From Lineus longissimus (taxonomy: Eukaryota > Nemertea > Pilidiophora > Heteronemertea > Lineidae): 64,000 nt of DNA. Position numbers and translations under genes: made by a program. Where the stretch lies: NCBI RefSeq assembly GCF_910592395.1, contig NC_088313.1, positions 1,800,501-1,864,500 of the forward strand. The letters are read 5' to 3'. The stretch's first letter is position 1; the number at the start of each line of letters is the position of its first letter. Shown here piece after piece: positions 47,530 through 60,800 of the stretch. The notes under the pieces were generated by a model. That model was not told the origin of the DNA and searched no databases. It saw only the letters and a program-made list of their open reading frames with translations.

Positions 47530-49093
47530 TTATGTCTGTCGATTCCTTGATATTTTGTTAATTATATCCTCCTGATCCAGGTCATCAAAATCGGAGGCTT
47601 GGAATTCGAATTGGCATCCACACAATTTTTTCTTAATTCCCTCCTTGCTTGAAGCGGCTATCATTTTTTCTTTAACTTTACACGTTTCTGGAACCCTGAA
47701 ATTAAAAATAAAGAATTCAGTATTTCCGGATTCTTTAACATGCATTCCAGGTGTGATGGGTCCGGCTCACCATTTCACCCCTTCCCAATAGCATTCCGCG
47801 AAGATGACGTCTCTGCAGCTGCTGCCCTCTATTTCCCCAACGCTGAATTACAGGCAATGTCGGACAAACATGCGGTTTCGTAATGGCTTCAGGCTTTCTA
47901 ACTAGGGCAGTTAGATTCAATCTGGCACATGTCCGAGTGTTGGAAATACTACATAATTGTTCTGAATATTTCTCTCTCTGACTCTATGGTATCATTCATG
48001 CTAAAAACAATGCAGGGTCAAAGATAATTGACTTTGAAATAAGCTCAAATGCGTAGAAATAAGTGTCGATGTCCGACTGTCACGTGACTAAAACGTTATC
48101 AATATCTTATGCAAATGACCTTGTGAGCTATAAATAGTAACTTCGCGGGATGCTATGGTGGTGGGTCACATATAACTTGCCCAGGGCCCCACACAAGAAC
48201 TGCCAGGCATCATAGATCGTGTCTTGCACAAGGCGGCAAGCCATTTGAACTGTCATCATAGATAAAGTGTCTTGCACAAGGCTGCAAACAATTGAACTAC
48301 AAAATATACATGTAACTTCCTCAAGGCCCCACACAATAACTACCAGCATGGATAAGTGTTTTGCACAAGGCCCCACACCATCTATCAGTACAGACGTGTA
48401 TCTTGCCCCACTACAACCTATAGACAAGTGTACTGCCCAAGGCCCCAAACCAGAAGCGTGGAAGGAGTGCAAACATTTTCCAAGATTGCTAGGCTACAAG
48501 TGCTTTGCCAAGGTCCTATATCATCCCATGTCAAATATTATAGCAGAATAATCACTTCAGACAAGAGATAAGTGGTTTGCCAAAGACCACATTCAACATA
48601 AGATACCATGCCCATGGTAACCATGTCAAGGCCAGTCTGGCATATTCTGTGGAGCCTAACTCAAACTCAAGACCTATCAAGACAAACAAGTGGAGGTTAA
48701 AGGTGTATTGCCCAAGGTCACCAACAGGGTCACTCACTGGACTGACACAGGGCGCACCAAAATAAATGCTGTCAGAGACAGGCCAAGCCCAACCCCTTTA
48801 ATTTTCCCACTGTCTACATACCATGATAAGAAAAAGGGCTTGTCCCTCTTTGAGGTCCCATCTTGTAGCATATAATGCATATCGAACACAGCATATCTTG
48901 GGCTATGGGCTGGTAGATCGGCTATGAAGTCTTCATACGAGCTATTTACGCCGCCCTTCTTGTCAATTTCAATTCGGGTCATGTCATCAGAAAGTTTGTA
49001 TAAAATGTAACGCCAGGCCGAACGCAGCTTTAGGGCTTCCCACTCCGCGATACATTCGTCGTTCACCTGTACCCCCGAATCACAAGAGGTCAT
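47530..49093 (-). CDS. CFL: ADF/cofilin, 2 exons
   Basis: Binds and severs actin filaments. Exon 1 49093–48822 (donor GTATGT) and exon 2 47695–47530 (acceptor TAATTTCAG) join in frame to 145 aa, the normal ADF-H size. Visible family marks: Ser3 near the N-terminus (the usual LIM-kinase target position), GVQVNDECI, YILYKLSDD, SPRYAVFDMHY, the join FFLSW|VPET, and KEKMIAASSKEGIKKKL, the long actin-binding helix. The acidic C-terminus (ASDFDDLDQEDIINKI) is also typical. The start is the ATG at 49093; many cofilin genes place an intron directly after the Met codon, so a different upstream first exon cannot be excluded. The 1.1-kb intron carries a MITE copy and degenerate repeats. Confidence 0.9.
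47787..48156 (+). mobile_element. 371-bp MITE family, copy 3, in cofilin intron
   Basis: Left end aatagcattccgcgaag; right end slightly decayed (cttcgcgggatgctatgg). Interior nearly identical to copy 2. Confidence 0.9.
48165..48760. repeat. Degenerate 'ttgc(a/c)caaggcc' repeats in cofilin intron
   Basis: 'gtcttgcacaaggc', 'gttttgcacaaggccccaca', 'tactgcccaaggcccca', 'tttgccaaggtc' and similar words recur every 50–70 bp. Irregular and noncoding. Confidence 0.55.
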
Positions 49094-49834
49094 CCTGAAT
49101 TAGAGCAGGAAAACCACGAAAATATCAGCAGAAAAGTCCTGAAATCGACGATATTGCTACCAGGTGAAATCGGCCTAATAAGGTCACGGAATTCACCATT
49201 TCCATCCTGGTAGGCGGAAAAATTATGCCAGTTGAAATGTATTGCTGCAGTACTACAGGATTGCAGCTAAGTGTACCTGGACAATAGGTTGATTCAGCCA
49301 CCCACGGATAGAATGTTAGTTTCAGCAGCAGATTTTAGTTCAATATATCAAATGGAGATGACACTACTATCCAGGCGGGAATTTGGAAACCTGGATAATT
49401 GCTTCATTCCCAAGAGTAGGGTCCAGCATAATGCAATATGAAGTAACTATAAGCAGCTCATTCTAACCAGCGAAGACATTGAGGGTCAAGATGTAAGAGG
49501 CTGATTGGCTGACGCATCTTGACCACCAAGGGGGAGGTCGCTGAGCATCCCCAGAACAAAGTCACAATCAGACTGAACCAAAGGATATATGTGTTCCTGT
49601 TCGATTTATCCTTTTACTGAAGCCGCCAGATTGTAACATTGTCCCCAATGTGGTTAAGTCACTTCCCTTTAAAGTTTGTGAGAGACGATGGGCAGATATT
49701 GGGCAGGTACCAGGCCAACCAGATCAGAGTCACAAAGTCTCTGGCCAGATTAAGTCAAACCAGACCCTGATCCAAAACTGTATGTAAGTCACCTCACTGG
49801 AGACCACCTGTTTTGGAACCCGAAGCTCCTTCCT
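49094..49834. other. Intergenic upstream of cofilin
   Basis: Cofilin promoter side. No gene or repeat recognised before the satellite array begins. Confidence 0.4.
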
Positions 49835-49920
49835 GCCTTGATGGCCTCGGTGGTTAGACGGTTGCACTGTGGATTGCATGGATGGTCACGAGTTCGAACC
49901 CCGGCGAATCTATTTTTTCG
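49835..49920 (+). ncRNA. Candidate pol III transcript in satellite unit (representative)
   Basis: Internal A box, B box and downstream T6 make a minimal type-2 pol III transcription unit of about 80 nt, present in all nine units. The A box TGGCCTCGGTGG is one mismatch from consensus, and the B box AGTTCGAACCC fits 9 of 11 positions. Transcription is inferred, not shown. Confidence 0.4.
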
Positions 49921-51289
49921 AGTTTTTTTGAAAAATGTTCTTGTTATTATTCATTCATGTACGTTTATCAGGCGCGGATCCATGCGGGTGCACCAGATGC
50001 ACGGCTCCTAATTGATGTAAATGTTTTTAATTTACCACTCATGAAATTTTGGAACACACCTTCCAGGAATTTTGGTGAGAAATGCAGAGCACGCTCCCTC
50101 TTCTTCCAGTTCCTAGATTCGCCGGCCCTCTTATACCATCATCTTATACCATTATGAATATTATCACGAAGAACACTCCTTCACCCGAACTTTTCAAGCT
50201 GAAGTACACACTGATTTAGGTGTTCGAGCACTCCAGAGAATGGTTTGACAAGTGGGCGCTAAATTCATTATCAGTGATGAGCATTTAGTTTGTAACTACA
50301 GTGATGAACAGGCGCGCGGATAGATTTATATTACATATCAACTTTCTGGTCACCTAAATCCCACACCCAAACTGTCCCTTCAAATCACGTGCACGGAGCT
50401 GTATGAATACGATTGCCGTGTGCTTGCGCACTTCCGACACCAAAAGAATCGACTCGAATCTTAATTCAAATTCGCCATTGCTGACATCATTGGCGCCAAA
50501 GACTATTTCTTTTGACCCTGTTGACCTTGCTTCTAAAACATTTTTGAGAAAGCCATTCAAACATTAAAATCGACTACGAACATTATCTATTATATCACCG
50601 AGCTATATAAATACGACATATCAAGAAAAATCGGTCGCACTATCGAATTATACGGTTAGCTTGGAACTATTTGCACCCAATTACCCTTCCGCCAGCGAGA
50701 CCTCGTCACAATCATGGCGCTTCTTCAATATGGCGACGACTTGAACAACGAAAATCCCGTTCTACTGTTAAAGCCTTGATGGCCTCGGTGGTTAGACGGT
50801 TGCATTGTGGAGTGGATGGTCACGAGTTCGAACCCCGGCGAATCTATTTTTTCGAGTTTTTTTTTAAAATGTTCTTGTTATTATTCATTCATGTACGTTT
50901 ATCAGGCGCGGATCCAAGCGAGTGCACCAGATGCACGGCTCCTAATTGATGTAAATGTTTTTGATTTACCACTCATGAAATTTTGGAACACACCTGTCCA
51001 GGAATTTTGGTGAGAAATGCAGAGCACGCTCCCTCTTCTTCCAGTTCCTAGATTCGCCGGCCCTCTTATACCATCATCTTATACCATTATGAATATTATC
51101 ACGAAGAAAACCCCTTCACCCGAACTTTTCAAGCTGAAGTACACACTGATTTAGGTGTTCGAACACTCCAGAGAATGGTTTGACAAGTGGGCGCTAAATT
51201 CATTATCAGTGATGAGCATCTAGTTTGTAACTACAGTGATGAGCAGGCGCGCGGATAGTTTTATATTACATATCAACTTTCTGGTCACC

Positions 51290-51440
51290 TAAATCCCACA
51301 CCCAATGATGTCAGCAATGGCGAATTTGAATTAAGATTCGAGTCGATTCTTTTGGTGTCGGAAGTGCGCAAGCACACGGCAATCGTATTCATACAGCTCC
51401 GTGCACGTGATTTGAAGGGACAGTTTGGGTGTGGGATTTA
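51290..51440. other. Inversion junction of the satellite array
   Basis: Forward sequence runs to 'aaatcccacaccca' (51305); from 51306 the sequence is the complement of an internal part of the unit. The matching point on the other arm is at 51424 (tgggtgtggg), leaving a ~118-bp loop between arms of about 1.47 kb. Confidence 0.85.
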
Positions 51441-54400
51441 GGTGACCAGAAAGTTGATATGTAATATAAATCTATCCGCGCGCCTGCTCATCACTGTAGT
51501 TACAAACTAAATGCTCATCACTGATAATGAATTTAGCGCCCACTTGTCAAACCATTCTCTGGAGTGCTCGAACACCTAAATCAGTGTGTACTTCAGCTTG
51601 AAAAGTTCGGGTGAAGGAGTGTTCTTCGTGATAATATTCATAATGGTATAAGATGATGGTATAAGAGGGCCGGCGAATCTAGGAACTGGAAGAAGAGGGA
51701 GTGTGCTCTGCATTTCTCACCAAAATTCCTGGAAGGTGTGTTCCAAAATTTCATGAGTGGTAAATTAAAAACATTTACATCAATTAGGAGCCGTGCATCT
51801 GGTGCACTCGCTTGGATCCGCGCCTGATAAACGTACATGAATGAATAATAACAAGAACATTTTTCAAAAAAACTCGAAAAAATAGATTTGCCGGGGTTCG
51901 AACTCGTGACCATCCAATCCACAGTGCAACCGTCTAACCACCGAGGCCATCAAGGCTTTAACAGTAGACCGGGATTTTCGTTGTTCAAGTCGTCGCCATA
52001 TTGAAGAAGCGCCATGATTGTGACGAGGTCTCGCTGGCGGAAGGGTAATTGGGTGCAAATAGTTCCAAGCTAACCGTATAATTCGATAGTGCGACCGATT
52101 TTTCTTGATATGTCGTATTTATATAGCTCGGTGATATAAAAGATAATGTTCGTAGTTGATTTTAATGTTTGAATGGCTTTCTCAAAAATGTTTTAGAAGC
52201 GAGGTCAACAGGGTCAAAAGAAATAGTCTTTGGCGCCAATGATGTCAGCAATGGCGAATTTGAATTAAGATTCGAGTCGATTCTTTTGGTGTCGGAAGTG
52301 CGCAAGCACACGGCAATCGTATTCATACAGCTCCGTGCACGTGATTTGAAGGGACAGTTTGGGTGTGGGATATAGGTGACCAGAAAGTTGATATGTAATA
52401 TAAATCTATCCGCGCGCCTGCTCATCACTGTAGTTACAAACTAAATGCTCATCACTGATAATGAATTTAGCGCCCACTTGTCAAACCATTCTCTGGAGTG
52501 CTCGAACACCTAAATCAGTGTGTACTTCAGCTTGAAAAGTTCGGGTGAAGGGGTTTTCTTCGTGATAATATTCATAATGGTATAAGATGATGGTATAAGA
52601 GGGCCGGCGAATCTAGGAACTGGAAGAAGAGGGAGCGTGCTCTGCATTTCTCACCAAAATTCCTGGACAGGTGTGTTCCAAAATTTCATGAGTGGTAAAT
52701 TAAAAACATTTACATCAATTAGGAGCCGTGCATCTGGTGCACCCGCTTGGATCCGCGCCTGATAAACGTACATGAATGAATAATAACAAGAACATTTTTC
52801 AAAAAAACTCGAAAAAATAGATTCGCTGGGGTTCGAACTCGTGACCATCCACTCCACAGTGCAACCGTCTAACCACCGAGGCCATCAAGGCTTTAACAGT
52901 AGACCGGGATTTTCGTTGTTCAAGTCGTCGCCATATTGAAGAAGCGCCATGATTGTGACGAGGTCTCGCTTGCGGAAGGGTAATTGGGTGCAAATAGTTC
53001 CAAGCTAACCGTATAATTCGATAGTGCGACCGATTTTTCTTGATATGTCGTATTTATATAGCTCGGTGATATAAAAGATAATGTTCGTAGTTGATTTTAA
53101 TGTTTGAATGGCTTTCTCAAAAATGTTTTAGAAGCGAGGTCAACAGGGTCAAAAGAAATAGTCTTTGGCGCCTATGATGTCAGCAATGGCGAATTTGAAT
53201 TAAGATTCGAGTCGATTCTTTTGGTGTCGGAAGTGCGCAAGCACACGGCAATCGTATTCATACAGCTCCGTGCACGTGATTTGAAGGGACAGTTTGGGTG
53301 TGGGATTTAGGTGACCAGAAACTTGATATGTAATATAAATCTATCCGCGCGCCTGCTCATCACTGTAGTTACAAATTAAATGCTCATCACTGATAATGAA
53401 TTTAGCGCCCACTTGTCAAACCATTCTCTGCAGTGCTCGAACACCTAAATCAGTGTGTACTTCAGCTTGAAAAGTTCGGGTGAAGGGGTTTTCTTCGTGA
53501 TAATATTCATAATGGTATAAGATGATGGTATAAGAGGGCCGGCGAATCTAGGAACTGGAAGAAGAGGGAGCGTGCTCTGCATTTCTCACCAAAATTCCTG
53601 GACAGGTGTGTTCCAAAATTTCATGAGTGGTAAATTAAAAACATTTACATCAATTAGGAGCCGTGCATCTGGTGCACCCGCTTGGATCCGCGCCTGATAA
53701 ACGTACATGAATGAATAATAACAAGAACATTTTTCAAAAAAACTCGAAAAAATAGATTCGCCGGGGTTCGAACTCGTGACCATCCACTCCACAGTGCAAC
53801 CGTCTAACCACCGAGGCCATCAAGGCTTTAACAGTAGACCGGGATTTTCGTTGTTCAAGTCGTCGCCATATTGAAGAAGCGCCATGATTGTGACGAGGTC
53901 TCGCTGGCGGAAGGGTAATTGGGTGCAAATAGTTCCAAGCTAACCGTATAATTCGATAGTGCGACCGATTTTTCTTGATATGTCGTATTTATATAGCTCG
54001 GTGATATAAAAGATAATGTTCGTAGTTGATTTTAATGTTTGAATGGCTTTCTCAAAAATGTTTTAGAAGCGAGGTCAACAGGGTCAAAAGAAATAGTCTT
54101 TGGCGCCAATGATGTCAGCAATGGCGAATTTGAATTAAGATTCGAGTCGATTCTTTTGGTGTCGGAAGTGCGCAAGCACACGGCAATCGTATTCATACAG
54201 CTCCGTGCACGTGATTTGAAGGGACAGTTTGGGTGTGGGATATAGGTGACCAGAAAGTTGATATGTAATATAAATCTATCCGCGCGCCTGCTCATCACTG
54301 TAGTTACAAACTAAATGCTCATCACTGATAATGAATTTAGCGCCCACTTGTCAAACCATTCTCTGGAGTGCTCGAACACCTAAATCAGTGTGTACTTCAG

Positions 54401-57223
54401 CTTGAAAAGTTCGGGTGAAGGGGTTTTCTTCGTGATAATATTCATAATGGTATAAGATGATGGTATAAGAGGGCCGGCGAATCTAGGAACTGGAAGAAGA
54501 GGGAGCGTGCTCTGCATTTCTCACCAAAATTCCTGGAAGGTGTGTTCCAAAATTTCATGAGTGGTAAATTAAAAACATTTACATCAATTAGGAGCCGTGC
54601 ATCTGGTGCACTCGCTGGGATCCGCGCCTGATAAACGTACATGAATGAATAATAACAAGAACATTTTTCAAAAAAACTCGAAAAAATAGTTTCGCCGGGG
54701 TTCGAACTCGTGACCATCCACTCCACAGTGCAACCCTCTAACCACCGAGGCCATGAAGGCTTTAACAGTAGACCGGGATTTTCGTTGTTCAAGTCGTCGC
54801 CATATTGAAGAAGCGCCATGATTGTGACGAGGTCTCGCTGGCGGAAGGGTAATTGGGTGCAAATAGTTCCAAGCTAACCGTATAATTCGATAGTGCGACC
54901 GATTTTTCTTGATATGTCGTATTTATATAGCTCGGTGATATAAAAGATAATGTTCGTAGTTGATTTTAATGTTTGAATGGCTTTCTCAAAAATGTTTTAG
55001 AAGCGAGGTCAACAGGGTCAAAAGAAATAGTCTTTGGCGCCAATGATGTCAGCAATGGCGAATTTGAATTAAGATTCGAGTCGATTCTTTTGGTGTCGGA
55101 AGTGCGCAAGCACACGGCAATCGTATTCATACAGCTCCGTGCACGTGATTTGAAGGGACAGTTTGGGTGTGGGATTTAGGTGACCAGAAACTTGATATGT
55201 AATATAAATCTATCCGCGCGCCTGCTCATCACTGTAGTTACAAATTAAATGCTCATCACTGATAATGAATTTAGCGCCCACTTGTCAAACCATTCTCTGG
55301 AGTGCTCGAACACCTAAATCAGTGTGTACTTCAGCTTGAAAAGTTCGGGTGAAGGAGTGTTCTTCGTGATAATATTCATAACGGTATAAGATGATGGTAT
55401 AAGAGGGCCGGCGAATCTAGGAACTGGAAGAAGAGGGAGCGTGCTCTGCATTTCTCACCAAAATTCCTGGAAGGTGCGTTCCAAAATTTCATGAGTGGTA
55501 AATTAAAAACATTTACATCAATTAGGAGCCGTGCATCTGGTGCACCCGCTTGGATCCGCGCCTGATAAACGTACATGAATGAATAATAACAAGAACATTT
55601 TTCAAAAAAAACTCGAAAAAATAGATTTGCCGGGGTTCGATCTCGTGACCATCCAATCCACAGTGCAACCGTCTAACCACCGAGGCCATCAAGGCTTTAA
55701 CAGTAGACCGGGATTTTTGTTGTTCAAGTCGTCGCCATATTGAAGAAGCGCCATGATTGTGACGAGGTCTCGCTGGCGGAAGGGTAATTGGGTGCAAATA
55801 GTTCCAAGCTAGGGACGCGCCTGCTCATCACTGTAGTTACAAATTAAATGCTCATCACTGATAATGAATTTAGCGCCCATTTGACAAACCATTCTCTGCA
55901 GTGCTCGAACACCTAAATCAGTGTGTACTTCAGCTTGAAAAGTTCGGGTGAAGGGGTTTTCTTCGTGATAATATTCATAATGGTATAAGATGATGGTATA
56001 TGAGGGCCGGCGAATCTAGGAACTGGAAGAAGAGGGAGCGTGCTCTGCATTTCTCACCAAAATTCCTGGAAGGTGTGTTCCAAAATTTCATGAGTGGTAA
56101 ATTAAAAACATTTACATCAATTAGGAGCCGTGCATCTGGTGCACCCGCTTGGATCCGCGCCTGATAAACGTACATGAATGAATAATAACAAGAACATTTT
56201 TCAAAAAAACTCGAAAAAATAGATTTGCCGGGGTTCGATCTCGTGACCATCCAATCCACAGTGCAACCGTCTAACCACCGAGGCCATCAAGGCTTTAACA
56301 GTAGACCGGGATTTTCGTTGTTCAAGTCGTCGCCATATTGAAGAAGCGCCATGATTGTGACGAGGTCTCGCTGACGGAAGGGTAATTGGGTGCAAATAGT
56401 TCCAAGCTCACCGTATAATTCGATAGTGCGACCGATTTTTCTTGATATGTCGTATTTATATAGCTCGGTGATATAAAAGATAATGTTCGTAGTTGATTTT
56501 AATGTTTGAATGGCTTTCTCAAAAATGTTTTAGAAGCGAGGTCAACAGGGTCAAAAGAAATAGTCTTTGGCGCCAATGATGTCAGCAATGGCGAATTTGA
56601 ATTAAGATTCGAGTCGATTCTTTTGGTGTCGGAAGTGCGCAAGCACACGGCAATCGTATTCATACAGCTCGGTGCACGTGATTTGAAGGGACAGTTTGGG
56701 TGTGGGATTTAGGTGACCAGAAAGTTGATATGTAATATAAATCTATCCGCGCGCCTGCTCATCACTGTAGTTACAAACTAAATGCTCATCACTGATAATG
56801 AATTTAGCGCCCACTTGTCAAACCATTCTCTGGAGTGCTCGAACACCTCAGTGTGTACTTCAGCTTGAAAAGTTCGGGTGAAGGGGTTTTCTTCGTGATA
56901 ATATTCATAATGGTATAAGATGATGGTATAAGAGGGCCGGCGAATCTAGGAACTGGAAGAAGAGGGAGCGTGCTCTGCATTTCTCACCAAAATTCCTGGA
57001 AGGTGTGTTCCAAAATTTCATGAGTGGTAAATTAAAAACATTTACATCAATTAGGAGCCGTGCATCTGGTGCACTCGCTTGGATCCGCGCCTGATAAACG
57101 TACATGAATGAATAATAACAAGAACATTTTTCAAAAAAACTCGAAAAAATAGTTTCGCCGGGGTTCGAACTCGTGACCATCCACTCCACAGTGCAACCGT
57201 CTAACCACCGAGGCCATCAAGGC

Positions 57224-57840
57224 TTTAATACAGTCCCTCTTTAACGTGAGTGTGTAGTACGTCTTCATTCATCCAGGCATAACCAGTGGTTTTCAATATA
57301 CTCCGCCTGTCGATATTTTGTAGGCCTATTTTTATGAGTGAGTTGTATACAGGCGTTAAAAAGCCTGATCTCAGGATGGTCTTCATTTATCTTTGATACT
57401 CTATATACGCCACTCGATCTTTGCTAAACTAGATTGCGTAATAATCATCGCATGCACCTATCTTTGTAACAGTCCACGACATTTTGTTCATTTGATATGT
57501 GACAGTTTATTTTCAACACATCACTTAAACGTGTTAGATAAGGGTTAAGCGTTTGATACGGAATATATTGAGATACTGCAATAAATTGTGACACTAAGTG
57601 GAACAACCAGCTGTACTTCATGGTCATTACACATACACTTCATAATTAAATATTGTTCAACGCAATTAGGCCCAATCAGTGCCTCTGCAATCATTGTCAA
57701 CTATGCATTTTCAAGAACAAAATTGGGCATTGTCCAATGTCTGCTGTTGTCTGCCGGCGCTATGTGTTTTATCAGGCCACTGATGTTTGTCCCGACTGAT
57801 CCTAACCGACATGTCACACTGCATCATCAAGCCGTCAACG
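57224..57840. other. Spacer before the Cys-loop receptor gene
   Basis: No gene seen; presumably contains the promoter and 5' UTR of the receptor. Confidence 0.4.
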
Positions 57841-60800
57841 ATGTCCATTCCGTCCTTATTTCTCGTCTTTGGGACCTTTTTCATAACCTTGCGATTATCA
57901 GAAAAAGGTGAGTATTTCTTTTTTTCCGCTTGACACCCTTTGACCCACCCCTCTTATTGCATGTTCGTGTGCGTTCGCGATATTTCGGAGAGCGCATTAC
58001 TGAGACCTGTTGCAGCTTGCGCTCGTTTGCCAGACCCGTCGGTGAAGAAGAACTCTTCTCATTGACCTCTTTTAAATCGTTGATTACCTGACATGATGTA
58101 GCCAAGAAAGCAAAGATTTTGAAGAAGTCAGGTTCATCTCATTCTCCCCACTTGTTCGACCGGAATATTGAGAAAGCAGTATCAGGACGCTTGGTGCACT
58201 AAAAGATTGGCACCGCAACAACTGTAATAACAATGTACACTCCGGACGCAGTGGAGCGACCTTGTCCCTCAAAACTACGTTCATATGTAGGATGACTATG
58301 AATTAGTGCCTCCGGAGTATATCATAATGGAGCTCCCAACCTGTATCTGATCAAACTTGTCATTTTTTTATTGATTTGTTTACAGTTTCAGCCTACAAAG
58401 GTCACGTGAGAGATGAGATGCGTCTGCACGACCAGCTGTTTGCAAAAGATGGCGGGTACTACCCGCACATTATCCCTGTCGCCAACACAACTCAGCCGGT
58501 GATGGTCAAAATTCGGATGACGGTTGATTCGATTGTTGAAGTGAATGCTGTCGAAAAGAGTCTTCTGGTGCAGGCAACTGTAGCACTGGTAAGACAATGT
58601 CACAACCTCACTTTCCTGCAAATTATACCCACCTGAAGAACACAACCGCGCAGTATTTACTGACTAAATTAACATCTCTGGCTGCATACAGCATAAAAGT
58701 GCATTTAAAACGGCAAAGCCCGTTTCAGGCCTATAGTCTTGAGTCCTGTTGCCGGTGGAAGTGTCACCTAATGAAACATTGTTCTTCAATATTTAATGGT
58801 GACGGATTAAGGTAAGCAGAGAACCTTTACCGTTTAGTACATCGGAGATAAAACAGTTATAAGCGCATGATAGTAGAACCCGAGACACTCTTTGCATGGT
58901 ATAGGACGACTGCACCAATTTGAAATGTTTTCTCTGTCCACAAATTCCCAGGGGGCCAATGAGAGTGGCGTCCATTATGAGGCACCACGGACGAATATCG
59001 AGAGGATGTAATTTTGAGTTAACTTTGCGCGCGGTAAGCAAATAACGCTTAGTAGCTGAGATGTAATCTTTGTATTCGTGTCTTCAGCAATGGAACGACT
59101 ACCGTCTGCGGTGGAATCCGACTGGCTACAGTAGTATTGCCAAGATTCGCCTTCAAGCTAATAAATTATGGTGGCCTGACATTGTCCTTTCCAATGGGTA
59201 AGTCACTCGATGATATCTAATTCGAAATTTCCCAATACTGCGCAATTTTGATAAACTGTCTTCGGTCGTCTGATTGTGCCTTTGTCTTTACATGCAAATA
59301 ACTTACGATTGAGCGTTTGTTTCTACAGGATGGACTCCGCGCCGTTGAAACCACATCCAAACTCCTTGGCTCTCGTAACCAATGACGGGAAAGTGTCCAT
59401 CACAATGCACCAACGACTAAAAATCATCAACTGCAACGTGGATCTGACGCTTTATCCGTTTGATCGACATTCATGTGAATTCATGTTCATATCTTGGTCT
59501 TATGATGGATATAAGGTGAGGATAAGGCAAAGAAAATAACTGACATTTTATAGCATGAAGTCATTATGCTGGGATTCCTATATATGTCACCTAGCACCCA
59601 GAGTCATAGCTAAAAGGTGCCGAGCTTTTCACAAACTCAAAACCGTTTAGGATTTTTTTCTGATTCTCAAGAACTGATCGAGAGGTGTTTGTTGTCGGTC
59701 TTTGCTTTAAGTTCATTGCGATTTGGCGATGTGGTTGTTCCTGAAAAAACACTGATTTGATGACTGAAATATCAACGAGGACATTGTAATGAAGAAGAAA
59801 CAATACATTCTGATTTCCAAAATACCATGTTTCTTCCAGGTGGACTTGGACTTCGACACCGATAAATCAATCGGTCTCTATTTCTTCCGACGCGGAGAAT
59901 GGAACGCCATCGGGTCGAACGCAGTCAAGAAGACAAGTTTCTACGCATGCTGCGAGGAGCCTTTCCCAAGTTTGAGATACTACATTCAATTCGAGAGAAC
60001 GGCGACCGTCTTGAGTTGGGTTTTCGTCGCCCCTGCTGCTTTCTTTGCTCTGACTATTTCCTTTGTTTTGTTTACAAAGAGAGGGATTGACGATCCCACT
60101 GCTGGGTTATTCTCGAGTATGCCAGTGTGTATCTTACTTATTTTGGCAATGTTGAAGCAGCATTTTGCCTCTGAACAGACTCCTCTGATAAGTGAGTACA
60201 ACCAGTACTAGCCAGAAGTAACATCTCTTACTATGTACGACGCTGTGGTAGCGCGTAAACATGCGCCACCTATAGGCGATTATTTATACGGCAACTGTAT
60301 TCAGAAGGACGTTATATTGGTGGTCTTAAGGCGACCATTATCCGCAGAAAGGTAACTGAGCTAGGTTTCACAGAGTGATAAAAGAGGTTCCTCGTATTTA
60401 AGCTTTCTTGCTGGTGTACTGTGGGAACACCAAATACTTAAGGCGTGACTATAGACTCCCATTAATGCCATCATCAGACTACGTCAGTTGTTATAGTCTT
60501 TTCCCCTGTTGATTGCACGCTCGTCACAACCAACCATCATCCGCGCCATATAAGTAAAAATTACTGTTCTCTTTGTTACAGTCGTTTTTTATGTATTCTG
60601 CCTCCTGGTTATGGCCGTTTTCCAAGCATTCTGTACCCTCTTCAACAGTATTTTCTCGGGTGACAGCAAACCGTCATTGGGTTGCTTATCCTGCTTATTC
60701 AAGGTAAGATCTTGTGAAATGAGACGTGTTAAAATGAAAAGACATTGACTATTCTCTTTTACTTCGCCCAAATGCAGTCAGTGTCGTAACCTTATACATG

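Larger units (their letters stand above)
49835..57223. repeat. Satellite array: nine ~935-bp units with tRNA-like pol III heads, head-to-head inversion
   Basis: Each unit begins with a tRNA-like head: GATGGCCTCGGTGGTTAGAC (A box) and CACGAGTTCGAACCCCGGCG (B box), then T6 and T7 runs 10–25 bp later, then about 850 bp of noncoding body. Forward units start at 49835 and 50773; reversed heads end at 51956, 52891, 53826, 54760, 55695, 56293 and 57223, so spacing is 930–938 bp, except for one unit of ~598 bp with a ~340-bp deletion joined near 55813. Units differ by only a few per cent. Short frames repeat in every unit (for example MNGFLKNVLEARSTGSKEIV) but do not resemble proteins. Stems of the tRNA-like head pair poorly, so a SINE or tRNA-relic origin is likelier than working tRNA genes. 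Confidence 0.9.

Noticed and set aside
49835-49910. A genuine tRNA gene cluster
   Set aside because: A and B boxes are good, but acceptor, T and anticodon stems pair poorly, so these are tRNA-like relics rather than tRNAs.
50354-57189. Recurrent 64–125-aa frames in the satellite units (e.g. MHPITLPPARP, MEWMVTSSNP, MNGFLKNVLEA)
   Set aside because: They recur because the DNA repeats; they overlap on both strands, lack family resemblance and differ in length through indels. No coding signature is seen.
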